A DNA stretch of 64,000 nucleotides, from positions 62,001-126,000 of the forward strand of contig DDKB01000008.1 of assembly GCA_002339675.1 (NCBI GenBank), in the 5' to 3' direction. The notes under the pieces are model-generated. The model saw nothing but the letters and a program-made list of their open reading frames with translations. It searched no databases and was not told the origin of the DNA. Positions 37,258-45,482 of this stretch are shown piece by piece (position 1 is the first letter of the stretch; every line of letters begins with the position of its first letter). The position numbers and the translations under genes are program-made. The stretch is from Stutzerimonas stutzeri (GTDB lineage Bacteria > Pseudomonadota > Gammaproteobacteria > Pseudomonadales > Pseudomonadaceae).

Positions 37258-37322
37258 CGCGATGCTGAAGGCCCAAACGCGGTGCGGGTTAGTGCTCCGG
37301 CCGCTGTAGCATCGCCAGGCGG

Positions 37323-38450
37323 TCAGCTGCCGTACTTACCGAAGCTTGCGTCACGGGTATTGACGTAGAGCGCGTACAGCGAGTGGCTGCCGGCCATGAA
37401 CAGGCGGTTGCCCTTGGCACCGCCGAAGCACAGGTTGGCGCAGCGTTCTGGCAGACGGATCTTGCCGATGGCCTTGCCCTGCGGGTTGAAGACCATCACG
37501 CCGTCCAGGTCGGCGGTCACCGCTTCCGGCGCGCCCGAACTGCCCCAGCCGCACCAGAGGTTGCCGTCCTCATCGCACTTGATGCCGTCCAGCGCGCCGT
37601 ACGCCGAGGCCTCGATGTGCTTGCGGCGCTCGCCGAGGGTGCCGTCATCGTTGACCGGGTAGGCCCAGACCAGCCGGTTCGGCTTGGCGCGGCCCTCGAC
37701 CACGTACAGGGTCTTCTGGTCCGGTGAAAAGCACAGCCCGTTCGGGCCGGAGATCGAGTCGATCACCCGGGTCACGGCGCCGTTCTCGCCGTCGATGCGG
37801 TAGACGGCATCCGACAGTTCGGTCTGGATCTTGTGACCCTCGTAGAAGTTGCCGGTCTGGAATGGCGGGTCGCTGAACCAGACCGAGCCGTCCCCGCGGA
37901 CCGCCAGGTCGTTCGGTGAGTTGAAGCGCTTGCCCTCGAATCGATCGGCCAGCACGGTAATGCTGCCGTCGGGCTCGGTGCGGGTCACGCGGCGGCCCAG
38001 GTCGTTGGTCGTCGAGCCTTCGCACACCAGCAGGCGCCCCTGGAGGTCGCGCGCCATACCGTTGGAATGGTTGGAGGGCTGCCGGTAGACGTCGAAGGAC
38101 CCGGTGATATCGTCCCAGCGCATGATGCGGTTTTCCGGAATATCGCTGACCAGCAGGTAGCGGCCGTCGCCGACCCACACCGGGCCTTCTGCCCAGCGCA
38201 TACCGGTGGCCAGGCGCTCGACGCTGGCGTTGAACAGCCGGTATTTGGCGAAGCTCTCGTCGAGGATCTCCACCAGTTCGTCCGGGTAGCGCTGGGTCAG
38301 CGGCTCGGCCGACGCCAGGCGGGACACGCCGAGGCCGCCGAACGCGGCGGCGCCGGCCGATAGCATCAACGAGTTTTTCAGAAAGGCACGGCGCGCGTGC
38401 TGCGGTTCGCCAGCGGTGTCGGTGGGTGTTGCGTCGATCAGGTCTGTCAT
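37323..38450 (-). CDS. SMP-30/gluconolactonase-family protein with Tat signal
   Basis: 375 residues. The N terminus carries a twin-arginine signal, RRAFLKNSLMLSAGAAAFGG, so it is exported folded. The rest is a six-bladed beta-propeller of the SMP-30/LRE family: GMRWAEGPVWVGDGRYLLVSDI in outline, SNHSNGMARDLQGRLLVCE in outline, RFEGKRFNSPNDLAVRGDG in outline, and GPNGLCFSPDQKTLYVVEG in outline. These have the Glu and Asn/Asp metal-ligand pattern of Ca2+- or Zn2+-dependent lactonases. The likely role is hydrolysis of sugar lactones in the periplasm. The start at 38450 has AGGA eight bases upstream. Monocistronic. Confidence 0.9.
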   Translation of the reverse strand: MTDLIDATPTDTAGEPQHARRAFLKNSLMLSAGAAAFGGLGVSRLASAEPLTQRYPDELVEILDESFAKYRLFNASVERLATGMRWAEGPVWVGDGRYLLVSDIPENRIMRWDDITGSFDVYRQPSNHSNGMARDLQGRLLVCEGSTTNDLGRRVTRTEPDGSITVLADRFEGKRFNSPNDLAVRGDGSVWFSDPPFQTGNFYEGHKIQTELSDAVYRIDGENGAVTRVIDSISGPNGLCFSPDQKTLYVVEGRAKPNRLVWAYPVNDDGTLGERRKHIEASAYGALDGIKCDEDGNLWCGWGSSGAPEAVTADLDGVMVFNPQGKAIGKIRLPERCANLCFGGAKGNRLFMAGSHSLYALYVNTRDASFGKYGS

Positions 38451-38795
38451 AAGGATGTCCTGGCAAGCTGTTTCGGTCGGTCGTTCTGTAGGCCGAGCGC
38501 GGCCGTTGCGCCGGGCGGGGCCGGGTGCAGATCGGTGTTCAAGGAGAAATCAGCGATTCGGTCGTGGGGGGCTTTGGGCGTGTCGCATGGCGGGCCCAGT
38601 GCACGTGGAGCGGGGCGGTATTGAACAGGGCATGGCGTCTATCCGTTTGTTTTTATTGTTAGGTCGTCGTACAACCGCGATGAGTATTGGCAGGCTTTTC
38701 TCGCTTGTCAAAGCCGATATGCGCTGGAATGGTGGTTTTAGTGATCGAGCTAGTCGCCGGACGTCAGATGACGTGACTCGGCTAGAAGACGCCCG
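38451..38795. other. Divergent intergenic region between lactonase-like gene and polB
   Basis: 345 bases without a supported gene. A short AT-richer stretch lies at 38640-38700. I looked for a LexA box (CTGT-N8-ACAG) upstream of polB and did not see a good one. Confidence 0.5.
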
Positions 38796-41210
38796 GTGAG
38801 CGAATGCCACGTAGAATGGCGTTTTCTGGCAGGGGCGCGGTGCACGGTGGAACAGCAACAGGGGTTTGTCCTCACGCGGCACTGGCGCGACACCGCAACG
38901 GGCACCGAGGTGGAGTTCTGGCTGGCGACCGATACCGGCCCGCGTCGCTTGCGGGTACCGTCGCAGCCGTCGGTGGCCTTCGTGCCAGCACAGCAGCGGG
39001 ACGCGGCCGAGCGCCTGCTGGCCGGGGAGCGCGATGTCGAACTGCGTCCGTTGAGCCTGACCGATTTCCAGCACCGGCCGGTGCTCGGGCTGTATTGCCG
39101 CCAGCACCGGCAATTGATGGCGCTGGAGAAGCGCCTGCGCAGCGCCGGGGTCGATGTCTACGAGGGCGACATCCGGCCCCCGGAACGCTTCCTGATGGAA
39201 CGCTTCATCACCGCGCCAGTGAGTTTCACCGGCGAGCAGGACGCCGCCGGCGTGCTGCACAACGCCCAGCTCCGGCCAGCTCCCGACTACCGCCCGGCAC
39301 TCAGGCTGGTTTCGCTGGACATCGAGACCACCATGCGCGGCGAGCTGTATTGCATCGGCCTGGAAGGTTGTGGCCAGCGGCAGGTGTACATGCTCGGGCC
39401 GGCCAATGGCGATGCATCGGGCGTGGATTTCCAGCTGGAATACTGCGCCAGCCGCCAGCAGCTGATCGAACGGCTGAACGACTGGATGGCGCGGCACGAC
39501 CCGGACGCCATCATCGGCTGGAACCTGGTGCAGTTCGACCTGCGCGTGCTGCGCGACCAGGCCCAGCGCTACCAGGTGCCGCTGCGCCTGGGCCGTGGTG
39601 GCGAGGAAATGACCTGGCGCGAACACGGCAGCCGCGGCAATCACTTCTTTGCTGCAGCGGCGGGGCGGCTGATTATCGATGGTATCGAAGCGCTACGCTC
39701 GGCCACCTGGAGCTTCACGTCCTTCAGCCTGGAACATGTCGCGCAGACCCTGCTCGGCGAGGGCAAGGCGATCGACACGCCGTACCAGCGCATGGACGAG
39801 ATCAACCGCCTGTTTGCCGAGGACAAGCCAGCCCTGGCGCGCTACAACCTCAAGGATTGTGAGCTGGTCACGCGGATCTTCGCCAAGACCGAGCTGCTGA
39901 CCTTCCTGCTCGAGCGCGCCACGGTCACCGGTTTGCCGGTCGACCGCAGCGGCGGTTCCGTGGCCGCCTTCGAGCATCTCTACATCCCGCTGATGCACCG
40001 CCAGGGCTTCGTCGCGCCGAACCTCGGCGAGCGGCCGCCTGAGGCCAGCCCCGGCGGTTTCGTGATGAATTCGCAGCCGGGCCTGTACGAATCGGTGCTA
40101 GTACTGGACTACAAAAGCCTCTACCCCTCGATTATCCGCACCTTTCTGATCGATCCGGTGGGGCTGGTCGAAGGCCTGCGCCAGCCCGACGACGGCGACG
40201 CGGTGGAGGGCTTTCGCGGCGCGCGTTTTTCACGCACGCGGCACTGCCTGCCAGCGATCGTCGAACGCGTCTGGGAGGGGCGCGAGGCCGCCAAGCGCGA
40301 GGGCAACAAGCCGCTGTCCCAGGCCTTGAAGATCATCATGAATGCCTTCTACGGCGTGCTCGGCTCCAGCGGGTGTCGCTTCTTCGATCCGCGCCTGTCC
40401 TCGTCCATCACCCTGCGCGGCCACGCCATCATGCGGCGCACCCGCGAGCTGATCGAGGCCGAAGGCTACCAGGTGATCTACGGCGACACCGATTCCACCT
40501 TTGTCTGGCTCAGGCGTCCGCACAGTGACGAGGACGCGGCGCGCATCGGCAAGGCGCTGGTGGGGCAGGTCAATCGGTGGTGGCGCGAACAGCTGCAGCG
40601 CGAGTTCGGCCTGCACAGCGCGCTGGAACTGCAGTACGAGAGCCACTTCAGGCGCTTCCTGATGCCGACCATCCGCGGCGCGGAAGAGGGCAGCAAGAAA
40701 CGCTATGCCGGACTGGTAACGCGCCCTGACGGGAGCGACGGCCTGGTATTCAAGGGGCTGGAGACGGTACGCACCGACTGGTCACCGCTGGCCCAGCAGT
40801 TCCAGCAGGAGCTGTACCGACGGATCTTCAAGCGCGAGCCCTACCAGGACTACGTGCGCCGTTACGTGGAGCGGACTCGCGCCGGCGAGCTGGACGATCT
40901 GCTGGTGCTGCGCAAGCGCTTGCGCCGGCGCCTCGACGACTACGAGCGCAACGTCCCGCCGCATGTGCGGGCCGCGCGCCTCGCCGACGAATACAACTTG
41001 CAAAACGGTCGCCAGCGGCAATACCAGAACGGCGGCTGGATCAGCTACCTGATCACCGTCGCCGGCCCCGAACCGCTGGAGGTGCGCCGCGCGCCAATCG
41101 ACTACGAGCACTACGTCAGCCGCCAGTTGCAACCGATCGCCGATGCCATCCTGCCGTTCGTCAACGACCGGTTCAGCGACCTGATCGATGAGCAGCTCGG
41201 GCTGTTCTGA
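38796..41210 (+). CDS. polB: DNA polymerase II (family B)
   Basis: 804 residues, slightly longer than E. coli Pol II. The 3'-5' exonuclease motif is SLDIETTM, with Exo II in IIGWNLVQFDLRVL. Polymerase motif A is LDYKSLYPSIIRTF, motif B is KIIMNAFYGVLGS and motif C is YGDTDSTF, with both catalytic Asp. It works in replication restart and translesion synthesis and is usually SOS-induced, though no LexA box was recognised. The start is GTG at 38796 with a weak ribosome binding site; no other early start fits better. Confidence 0.95.
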   Translation: MSECHVEWRFLAGARCTVEQQQGFVLTRHWRDTATGTEVEFWLATDTGPRRLRVPSQPSVAFVPAQQRDAAERLLAGERDVELRPLSLTDFQHRPVLGLYCRQHRQLMALEKRLRSAGVDVYEGDIRPPERFLMERFITAPVSFTGEQDAAGVLHNAQLRPAPDYRPALRLVSLDIETTMRGELYCIGLEGCGQRQVYMLGPANGDASGVDFQLEYCASRQQLIERLNDWMARHDPDAIIGWNLVQFDLRVLRDQAQRYQVPLRLGRGGEEMTWREHGSRGNHFFAAAAGRLIIDGIEALRSATWSFTSFSLEHVAQTLLGEGKAIDTPYQRMDEINRLFAEDKPALARYNLKDCELVTRIFAKTELLTFLLERATVTGLPVDRSGGSVAAFEHLYIPLMHRQGFVAPNLGERPPEASPGGFVMNSQPGLYESVLVLDYKSLYPSIIRTFLIDPVGLVEGLRQPDDGDAVEGFRGARFSRTRHCLPAIVERVWEGREAAKREGNKPLSQALKIIMNAFYGVLGSSGCRFFDPRLSSSITLRGHAIMRRTRELIEAEGYQVIYGDTDSTFVWLRRPHSDEDAARIGKALVGQVNRWWREQLQREFGLHSALELQYESHFRRFLMPTIRGAEEGSKKRYAGLVTRPDGSDGLVFKGLETVRTDWSPLAQQFQQELYRRIFKREPYQDYVRRYVERTRAGELDDLLVLRKRLRRRLDDYERNVPPHVRAARLADEYNLQNGRQRQYQNGGWISYLITVAGPEPLEVRRAPIDYEHYVSRQLQPIADAILPFVNDRFSDLIDEQLGLF

Positions 41211-41215
41211 GCGCC

Positions 41216-42259
41216 TCAGCCAGGGCCGCCGCCGGCCAGCACCATGGCCGCGCCGGCTGCATAGAGGCCGATCAGGGTCACGCTTTCGAAGCCAATCCGG
41301 CCGAGGCCATGCTTTTCACGGCGCAGCAGGCCCATGAGCAGCACCCCGGTCATCAGGATCGACAATGCCACCCAGAGCAGCACGCTGCCGGAGATCTGGT
41401 GATAGATCGAGCCGTTGCGGTAGGCGACGTCCGAGGCGGCGACGAACAGCGTGTCGAAGGCATTGCCGCCAATGATGCCGCCCACCGCCAGGGTCAGCGC
41501 GCCGCGGCGCACGGCGGCGATCGAGGTGACCAGTTCCGGCAGCGATGTGACCACCGCAGTGAGCAGCGAGCCCACCGCCGCCTCGCTGAGCCAGGTGCGC
41601 GCGGCGATCTCGCTGGCCGAGGCCTCGAGCAGCCAGCCACTGACGCCGAGGGCGAGCGCCATGACCGCGAAGCGCAGCCAGAGGGAGGTCAGCGAATGCT
41701 CGCTGGAGGACGTGTCCGGGGTGTCCTCGCGGGTTTCGCGGGTGCGCGCCGGCCGCCACATTGCGGCCTTCTGGCCCTGGGCAATGACGCGCAACCCGAA
41801 CAGGTAGCCGAGCAGCAGCAGTGGGGTAACCGGATGAATGCTCCAGAGGCTGACCTCCGGGGAAAAACTGCCCACCAGGATCAGCGACAGCAGGCACAGC
41901 ACCAGCGTGCCCTGCAGCAGGTTGCCGATCGACGCGGCCGCGTGCTCGAGGTTGACGCGCCGCAAGCAGAGGTCGGCGATAGTGAGAAACAGCGTCTGCA
42001 CCGCAATGCCACCGAGCGCATTGCTCATCGCCAGCTCGGGCTGCCCCTCGGCAGCGGCCTTGACCGACAGCACGATGCCCGACAGCGAGGTCGCCATGCC
42101 CAGCAGCACCGCGCCGGCCATCGCCTCGCCCATGCCGGTGCGGTCTGCCAGTTCGTCGACCACGCGGGTCAGGCGGGTGCCGACAATGCCGATCACCGCC
42201 GCGCACGCGACCAGCAGGGCCAGGCTCATCGACAATCCCATTGCCTGGAGATCGGGCAT
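41216..42259 (-). CDS. Sodium/calcium exchanger-family (CaCA) membrane protein
   Basis: 347 residues with about ten helices in two inverted Na_Ca_ex repeats separated by a hydrophilic loop (residues 165-190). The second alpha repeat is canonical: VVTSLPELVTSIAAVRRG followed by GGIIGGNAFDTLFV. In the first, the ion-binding T-S-L-P-E pattern is changed to ATSLSGIVLSVKAAAEG, lacking the Glu, and the following SNALGGIAVQTLF also deviates. It is therefore a diverged member (YrbG-like relatives) whose transported ion is uncertain. Convergent with polB. Confidence 0.87.
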   Translation of the reverse strand: MPDLQAMGLSMSLALLVACAAVIGIVGTRLTRVVDELADRTGMGEAMAGAVLLGMATSLSGIVLSVKAAAEGQPELAMSNALGGIAVQTLFLTIADLCLRRVNLEHAAASIGNLLQGTLVLCLLSLILVGSFSPEVSLWSIHPVTPLLLLGYLFGLRVIAQGQKAAMWRPARTRETREDTPDTSSSEHSLTSLWLRFAVMALALGVSGWLLEASASEIAARTWLSEAAVGSLLTAVVTSLPELVTSIAAVRRGALTLAVGGIIGGNAFDTLFVAASDVAYRNGSIYHQISGSVLLWVALSILMTGVLLMGLLRREKHGLGRIGFESVTLIGLYAAGAAMVLAGGGPG

Positions 42260-42364
42260 GGGCCCTCCGCTCGGGTGCGTTGAACTCGGTAGAGCGGCAA
42301 ACCGGTGCGGGGTTCAGTACCAGAGACAGGGCCGGCCGACGCCGCGCGCCGGCGAAGCGTGTTC

Positions 42365-43075
42365 TCAGTCCTGCCGGGGAGGCGTGGGGGCGTAGCGCTG
42401 GGCGAGGCGTTCGGCCGGCACGCCGCAGCTGAATTGCAGGGCTAGCAGGCGGTTGCGCAGCGATCGGCGCCACCAACCGTCACGCTGCCAGCGGCGCGGG
42501 TCGACTCGCACACCGTCGTCCAACCGGACGAACGGCCCACAGCGCCGTAGTCGTTTGACCAGCTCGACTTCTTCGAACAGCGGCCAGGGGCTGTGCTGGC
42601 CGCAGCGCTGGTAAGCCATGGCCGTGGCGAACAACCCCTGATCGCCGTAAGGCACGCCGATACGGCAGCGCCAGCCGATCAAGCGTTCGAGCACGCGTCC
42701 CTGCCAGTCGTCGCTGGCGAAGCGAAATCGGAAGTAGCCACCGGCAGCACCAGCCGCGCAGGCAGCGAGCATTGCTTGCAGGGGTTCGCCATGCAGTTGC
42801 GCATCGGCATGCAGGAACCACAGCACGGGGTGTCGCGCTTTGGCCGCACCCAGTCGCAGCTGGCGGCCGCGGCAGGGGTTGGCCGGCAGCCAGTGCGCCG
42901 CGTAGCGCTCGCACAGCGCACGACAGCTGTCGCTGGCGGCGCCGTCGACCACGATGATCTCCCCTGGAACGGCAGCGTCGATGAATAGCTGGACCAGCCG
43001 GTCGAGCAGCCGTGCCAGCGCCCGCTCATCCCGCCAGCAAGGAATGACGACGCTGATCGCCACTGGCTCAGGCAT
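42365..43075 (-). CDS. TIGR04283-type family 2 glycosyltransferase (arsenosugar-associated)
   Basis: 236 residues. GT-A fold: ISVVIPCWRDERALARLL near the N terminus, IIVVDGAASDS, LRLGAAKARHPVLWFLHADAQLH in outline, GGYFRFRF, then RIGVPYGDQGLFA and FEEVELVKRLRR. This matches the group named TIGR04283, often found in arsenosugar biosynthesis loci. Its start overlaps the stop of the TIGR04282-type gene by eight bases, so the two are translationally coupled. No arsM or arsS is in the window, so the link to arsenic is by family only. Confidence 0.87.
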   Translation of the reverse strand: MPEPVAISVVIPCWRDERALARLLDRLVQLFIDAAVPGEIIVVDGAASDSCRALCERYAAHWLPANPCRGRQLRLGAAKARHPVLWFLHADAQLHGEPLQAMLAACAAGAAGGYFRFRFASDDWQGRVLERLIGWRCRIGVPYGDQGLFATAMAYQRCGQHSPWPLFEEVELVKRLRRCGPFVRLDDGVRVDPRRWQRDGWWRRSLRNRLLALQFSCGVPAERLAQRYAPTPPRQD

Positions 43076-43766
43076 CGACGGCATGCCCCAGTGACGCGAG
43101 CAGGTCCAGCAGGCGCCGGCGTGCCGGGCGTGGGTCATCGGCCAGGGCACGGGCCAGCGGCGGCAAGTCGGCGGCGTGGTCGATGTCGAAGGATTCGCCG
43201 GCGACCACAACCTGCTGTCCGGCGTCGCGGCAACGTTCAGCCAGGGCTTCGCCGAGCCGCGCGGTGCTCCAGGGCAGGCCGGCGAGGTCCGGCCAGGGAT
43301 GGTTCGAAGCCATCAACACGACGCCGCCGTCACGGGCAGCCAGTAAGACGGTATCGGCGTCCTGCAGCTGCTGGTGAACGTTGCGGTAGGCGTCTGCGTC
43401 GAGAAGCGGGCAGTCGCTGCCGATGAACATAAGCGCGCGCTCGCCGGCGCTACGCAGGTCACGATCCAGTGCATTGAGCCGTTGCCCGAGGTTGCCATCG
43501 GCCTGAGCCAGACAGCGGGCCTCGCTCACCAGCGAGCCGGCCCAGCCCAGATGCGCCGGATGGTCCGGCGCGATGACCGTCGGCCCAGGCCAGGCGTGCA
43601 GATCCTCCAGGGCGCAATCGAGCAGCCCCTGCGCCAGCGTCAGTGCGCAGGCCGGGCCCAGAGTGCTCGCCAGACGCTGCTTCGCGTGGCCCATGGCCGG
43701 CCGCTTGCACACCAGCACCAGGCAGGGCAGGTCGTCGGGCAAGGCTTCGCAAGGGCGTGACGGCAT
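43068..43766 (-). CDS. TIGR04282-type glycosyltransferase (DUF2064, arsenosugar-associated)
   Basis: 232 residues of the DUF2064 nucleotidyl/glycosyltransferase-like family: CLVLVCKRPAMGHAKQRLASTLG in outline at the N terminus, LGQRLNALDRDLRSAGERALMFIGSDCPLLDADAY in outline, VLLAARDGGVVLMA and LPWSTARLGEALAERC. The start at 43766 has GGAGAAACCGAT directly before ATG, and the longer alternative at 43814 lacks one. It is first gene of a two-gene operon with the TIGR04283 enzyme. The pair is thought to act in sugar transfer on methylated arsenicals or related glycolipid-like products. Confidence 0.87.
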   Translation of the reverse strand: MPSRPCEALPDDLPCLVLVCKRPAMGHAKQRLASTLGPACALTLAQGLLDCALEDLHAWPGPTVIAPDHPAHLGWAGSLVSEARCLAQADGNLGQRLNALDRDLRSAGERALMFIGSDCPLLDADAYRNVHQQLQDADTVLLAARDGGVVLMASNHPWPDLAGLPWSTARLGEALAERCRDAGQQVVVAGESFDIDHAADLPPLARALADDPRPARRRLLDLLASLGHAVDA

Positions 43767-44078
43767 ATCGGTTTCTCCAGTGAGGCGGGGCGGCGACGGG
43801 ATGCGCAGGTGCATCGAAGGTTACCCGCAATCCGCTCCGCCCGGGTTCAGCCTAGGGCCCTGCAGCACGACCTGCCAGCAGAGCAGGCTCGCGGCATGGC
43901 CAATGGGCTGCACTGTCGCTGTGGCGTGGCGCGCCTGCCACACCAAGGGGACGGTTGACGGCAAAGCACGGGGCGCCGATGTAACGGACTCGATGTAATA
44001 CAGGTATGAACTAAAACATTGAAATAATACGGATGCGTATTAAGCTGTAGCCAATACAGCCACGCAGGCGGATTCCGG
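43767..44078. other. Intergenic region upstream of the RES/Xre toxin-antitoxin operon
   Basis: 312 bases. No gene seen. The right third is AT-rich and contains the inverted repeats listed separately; the left part is GC-rich and featureless. Confidence 0.5.
44025..44058 (+). promoter_or_regulatory. Inverted repeats in the toxin-antitoxin promoter, candidate autoregulatory operator
   Basis: TAATACG / CGTATTA (7-bp arms, loop GATG) at 44025-44042, followed by CTGTA-N5-TACAG at 44045-44059. The motif AATAC also occurs at 43997, giving repeated elements just before the antitoxin start at 44079. Xre antitoxins bind such repeats to repress their own operon. Confidence 0.55.
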
Positions 44079-44480
44079 ATGAACCTCGAACAGGCGATCA
44101 GCAAACCCGACGTCGGCTCGCCCGAGGCAGGGCGGGTGGCGCTGACATTTTTTTTCAATCTGATGACGTTGTGGCAGTGCAGCGCCGAGCAGCAGCGCGT
44201 GCTGCTGGGGTCGATCGGCACGACCACCTACTTCAAGTACAAGAAGCGCCCCGACGTGCGTTTGCCGCGCGACACCCTGGAGCGGATTTCCTACCTGATG
44301 GGCATCCACAAGGCGCTGCGGATCATCTTCAGCAACAACGCCGAGCGCGCCTACGAGTGGGTGCACAAACCCAACACGGCGGCGCCCTTCAATGGACGGA
44401 GCGCGCTGGCCTACATGCTGGGCGGGCAGGTGGTCGACCTGGCGGACGTGCGCCGCTACCTGGACGGGGTGCGCGGCTGA
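44079..44480 (+). CDS. Xre/MbcA/ParS-type antitoxin (DUF2384)
   Basis: 133 residues: an N-terminal helical HTH-like region (about 15-70, ending TTTYFKYKKRPDVRLP) and a C-terminal toxin-binding domain (about 72-130: ALRIIFSNNAERAYEWVHKPN in outline, FNGRSALAYMLGG, LADVRRYLDGVRG). The W-V-x-x-P-N...G-R-S-A-L signature is characteristic of antitoxins partnered with RES toxins. It should neutralise the toxin and repress the operon. Its stop codon overlaps the toxin start by one base. Confidence 0.93.
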   Translation: MNLEQAISKPDVGSPEAGRVALTFFFNLMTLWQCSAEQQRVLLGSIGTTTYFKYKKRPDVRLPRDTLERISYLMGIHKALRIIFSNNAERAYEWVHKPNTAAPFNGRSALAYMLGGQVVDLADVRRYLDGVRG

Positions 44481-45160
44481 TGGCGTTGAGCGCGGTGCTG
44501 CCCGGCTGGCGCAAGGCCTACCGGCTGGTCAACAGTGCGTTTCCGCCGCTGGGGGTGTTCGAAGACACCCTCGACCCAGACGACCTGGACATGGCGTTCG
44601 CCATCGAGGCGATGACCAACGACCGCCTGCGCGAAGAGGCTGGCATCCTGCAGCGCGTCGCGCCGGTCGACCGCGTCAGCGGGCCGGGTTCCACGGTGGT
44701 GATGGCGGCCTTTACCCACGTCGGCAACCCGAGTCGCTTCAGCGACGGCAGCTATGGCGTCTACTACTGCGCCAGTTCGGTCGACGCAGCCATCGCCGAG
44801 ACCAAGTTTCATCAGGAACGCTTTCTCGCGGCCACCGGCGAAGCGAACGTCGAAGTGACTTTGCGGGCCTACGTCAATCGGGTGGTGAAGCCATTGCTCG
44901 ACGTGCGCGACCGGCCCGCGCTGCATCGGCCCGAGCTCGAGGCCTATGCGGTGAGCCAGGCCTTTGCGCGAGAGCAGCGCGACGGCGCCAATTGGGGCTT
45001 GCTCTACCGCAGCGTGCGGCTGGAAGGCCACGAGTGTGCCGCGGCGTTTCGCCCGCCGGCGGTGTCGCTGCCGGTGCAGGGCGCTCATTTCCGTTACGTC
45101 TGGGATGCACGGGCAGGCGCCATCACCCACGTCATGCAGCTCACCGAGGTAAAGGTCTGA
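44480..45160 (+). CDS. RES-domain toxin (NAD+-consuming type)
   Basis: 226 residues. RES-domain features: WRKAYRLVNSAFPPLG with the conserved Arg, SYGVYYCASSVDAAIAETKFH in outline with the Glu, and EAYAVSQAFAREQRDGANWGLLYRSVR in outline with the Ser near the end of the active site. RES toxins arrest growth by depleting NAD+. The ATG lies within TGATG, overlapping the antitoxin stop, so translation is coupled. The length is normal for the family. This is a complete type II toxin-antitoxin locus. Confidence 0.92.
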   Translation: MALSAVLPGWRKAYRLVNSAFPPLGVFEDTLDPDDLDMAFAIEAMTNDRLREEAGILQRVAPVDRVSGPGSTVVMAAFTHVGNPSRFSDGSYGVYYCASSVDAAIAETKFHQERFLAATGEANVEVTLRAYVNRVVKPLLDVRDRPALHRPELEAYAVSQAFAREQRDGANWGLLYRSVRLEGHECAAAFRPPAVSLPVQGAHFRYVWDARAGAITHVMQLTEVKV

Positions 45161-45260
45161 ACGCGGGTGGCGTCGTGGTCTTTCTTGCGTCCGGTCAAGT
45201 TTCGCGGCGCACGGCATCGTTAGCCTGAGGGCTCACCCTTCAGCAGTCGACGGGGTCGTC

Positions 45261-45467
45261 ATGGCCAAGAAATTCCCCCTCAACCCGCCGCATCCCGAGC
45301 GCGTCTGCTGGGGCTGCGACCGCTACTGCCCCGCCGACTCGCTGGCGTGCGGCAACGGCGCGGGGCGCACCCAGCACCCGGCGGAGATGATGGGCGACGA
45401 CTGGTACGAATACGGCGACTGGGGTGACCTGATCGCCACCGACAAGGCGGACAAGACGCCGCAGTGA
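45261..45467 (+). CDS. DUF3079 small cysteine-containing protein
   Basis: 68 residues, MAKKFPLNPPHPERVCWGCDRYC..., with four cysteines in C-W-G-C and C-x8-C spacing, and WYEYGDWGDL near the end. This matches DUF3079 (PF11278), a widespread small family of unknown function; the Cys pattern suggests metal binding. It is convergent with the hybrid kinase, ending 16 bases before that gene's stop. Confidence 0.87.
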   Translation: MAKKFPLNPPHPERVCWGCDRYCPADSLACGNGAGRTQHPAEMMGDDWYEYGDWGDLIATDKADKTPQ

Positions 45468-45482
45468 CACGCTGCTGTCCGC

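Noticed and set aside
38451..38795. LexA (SOS) box upstream of polB
   Set aside because: No convincing CTGT-N8-ACAG match was found, although polB is often SOS-regulated.
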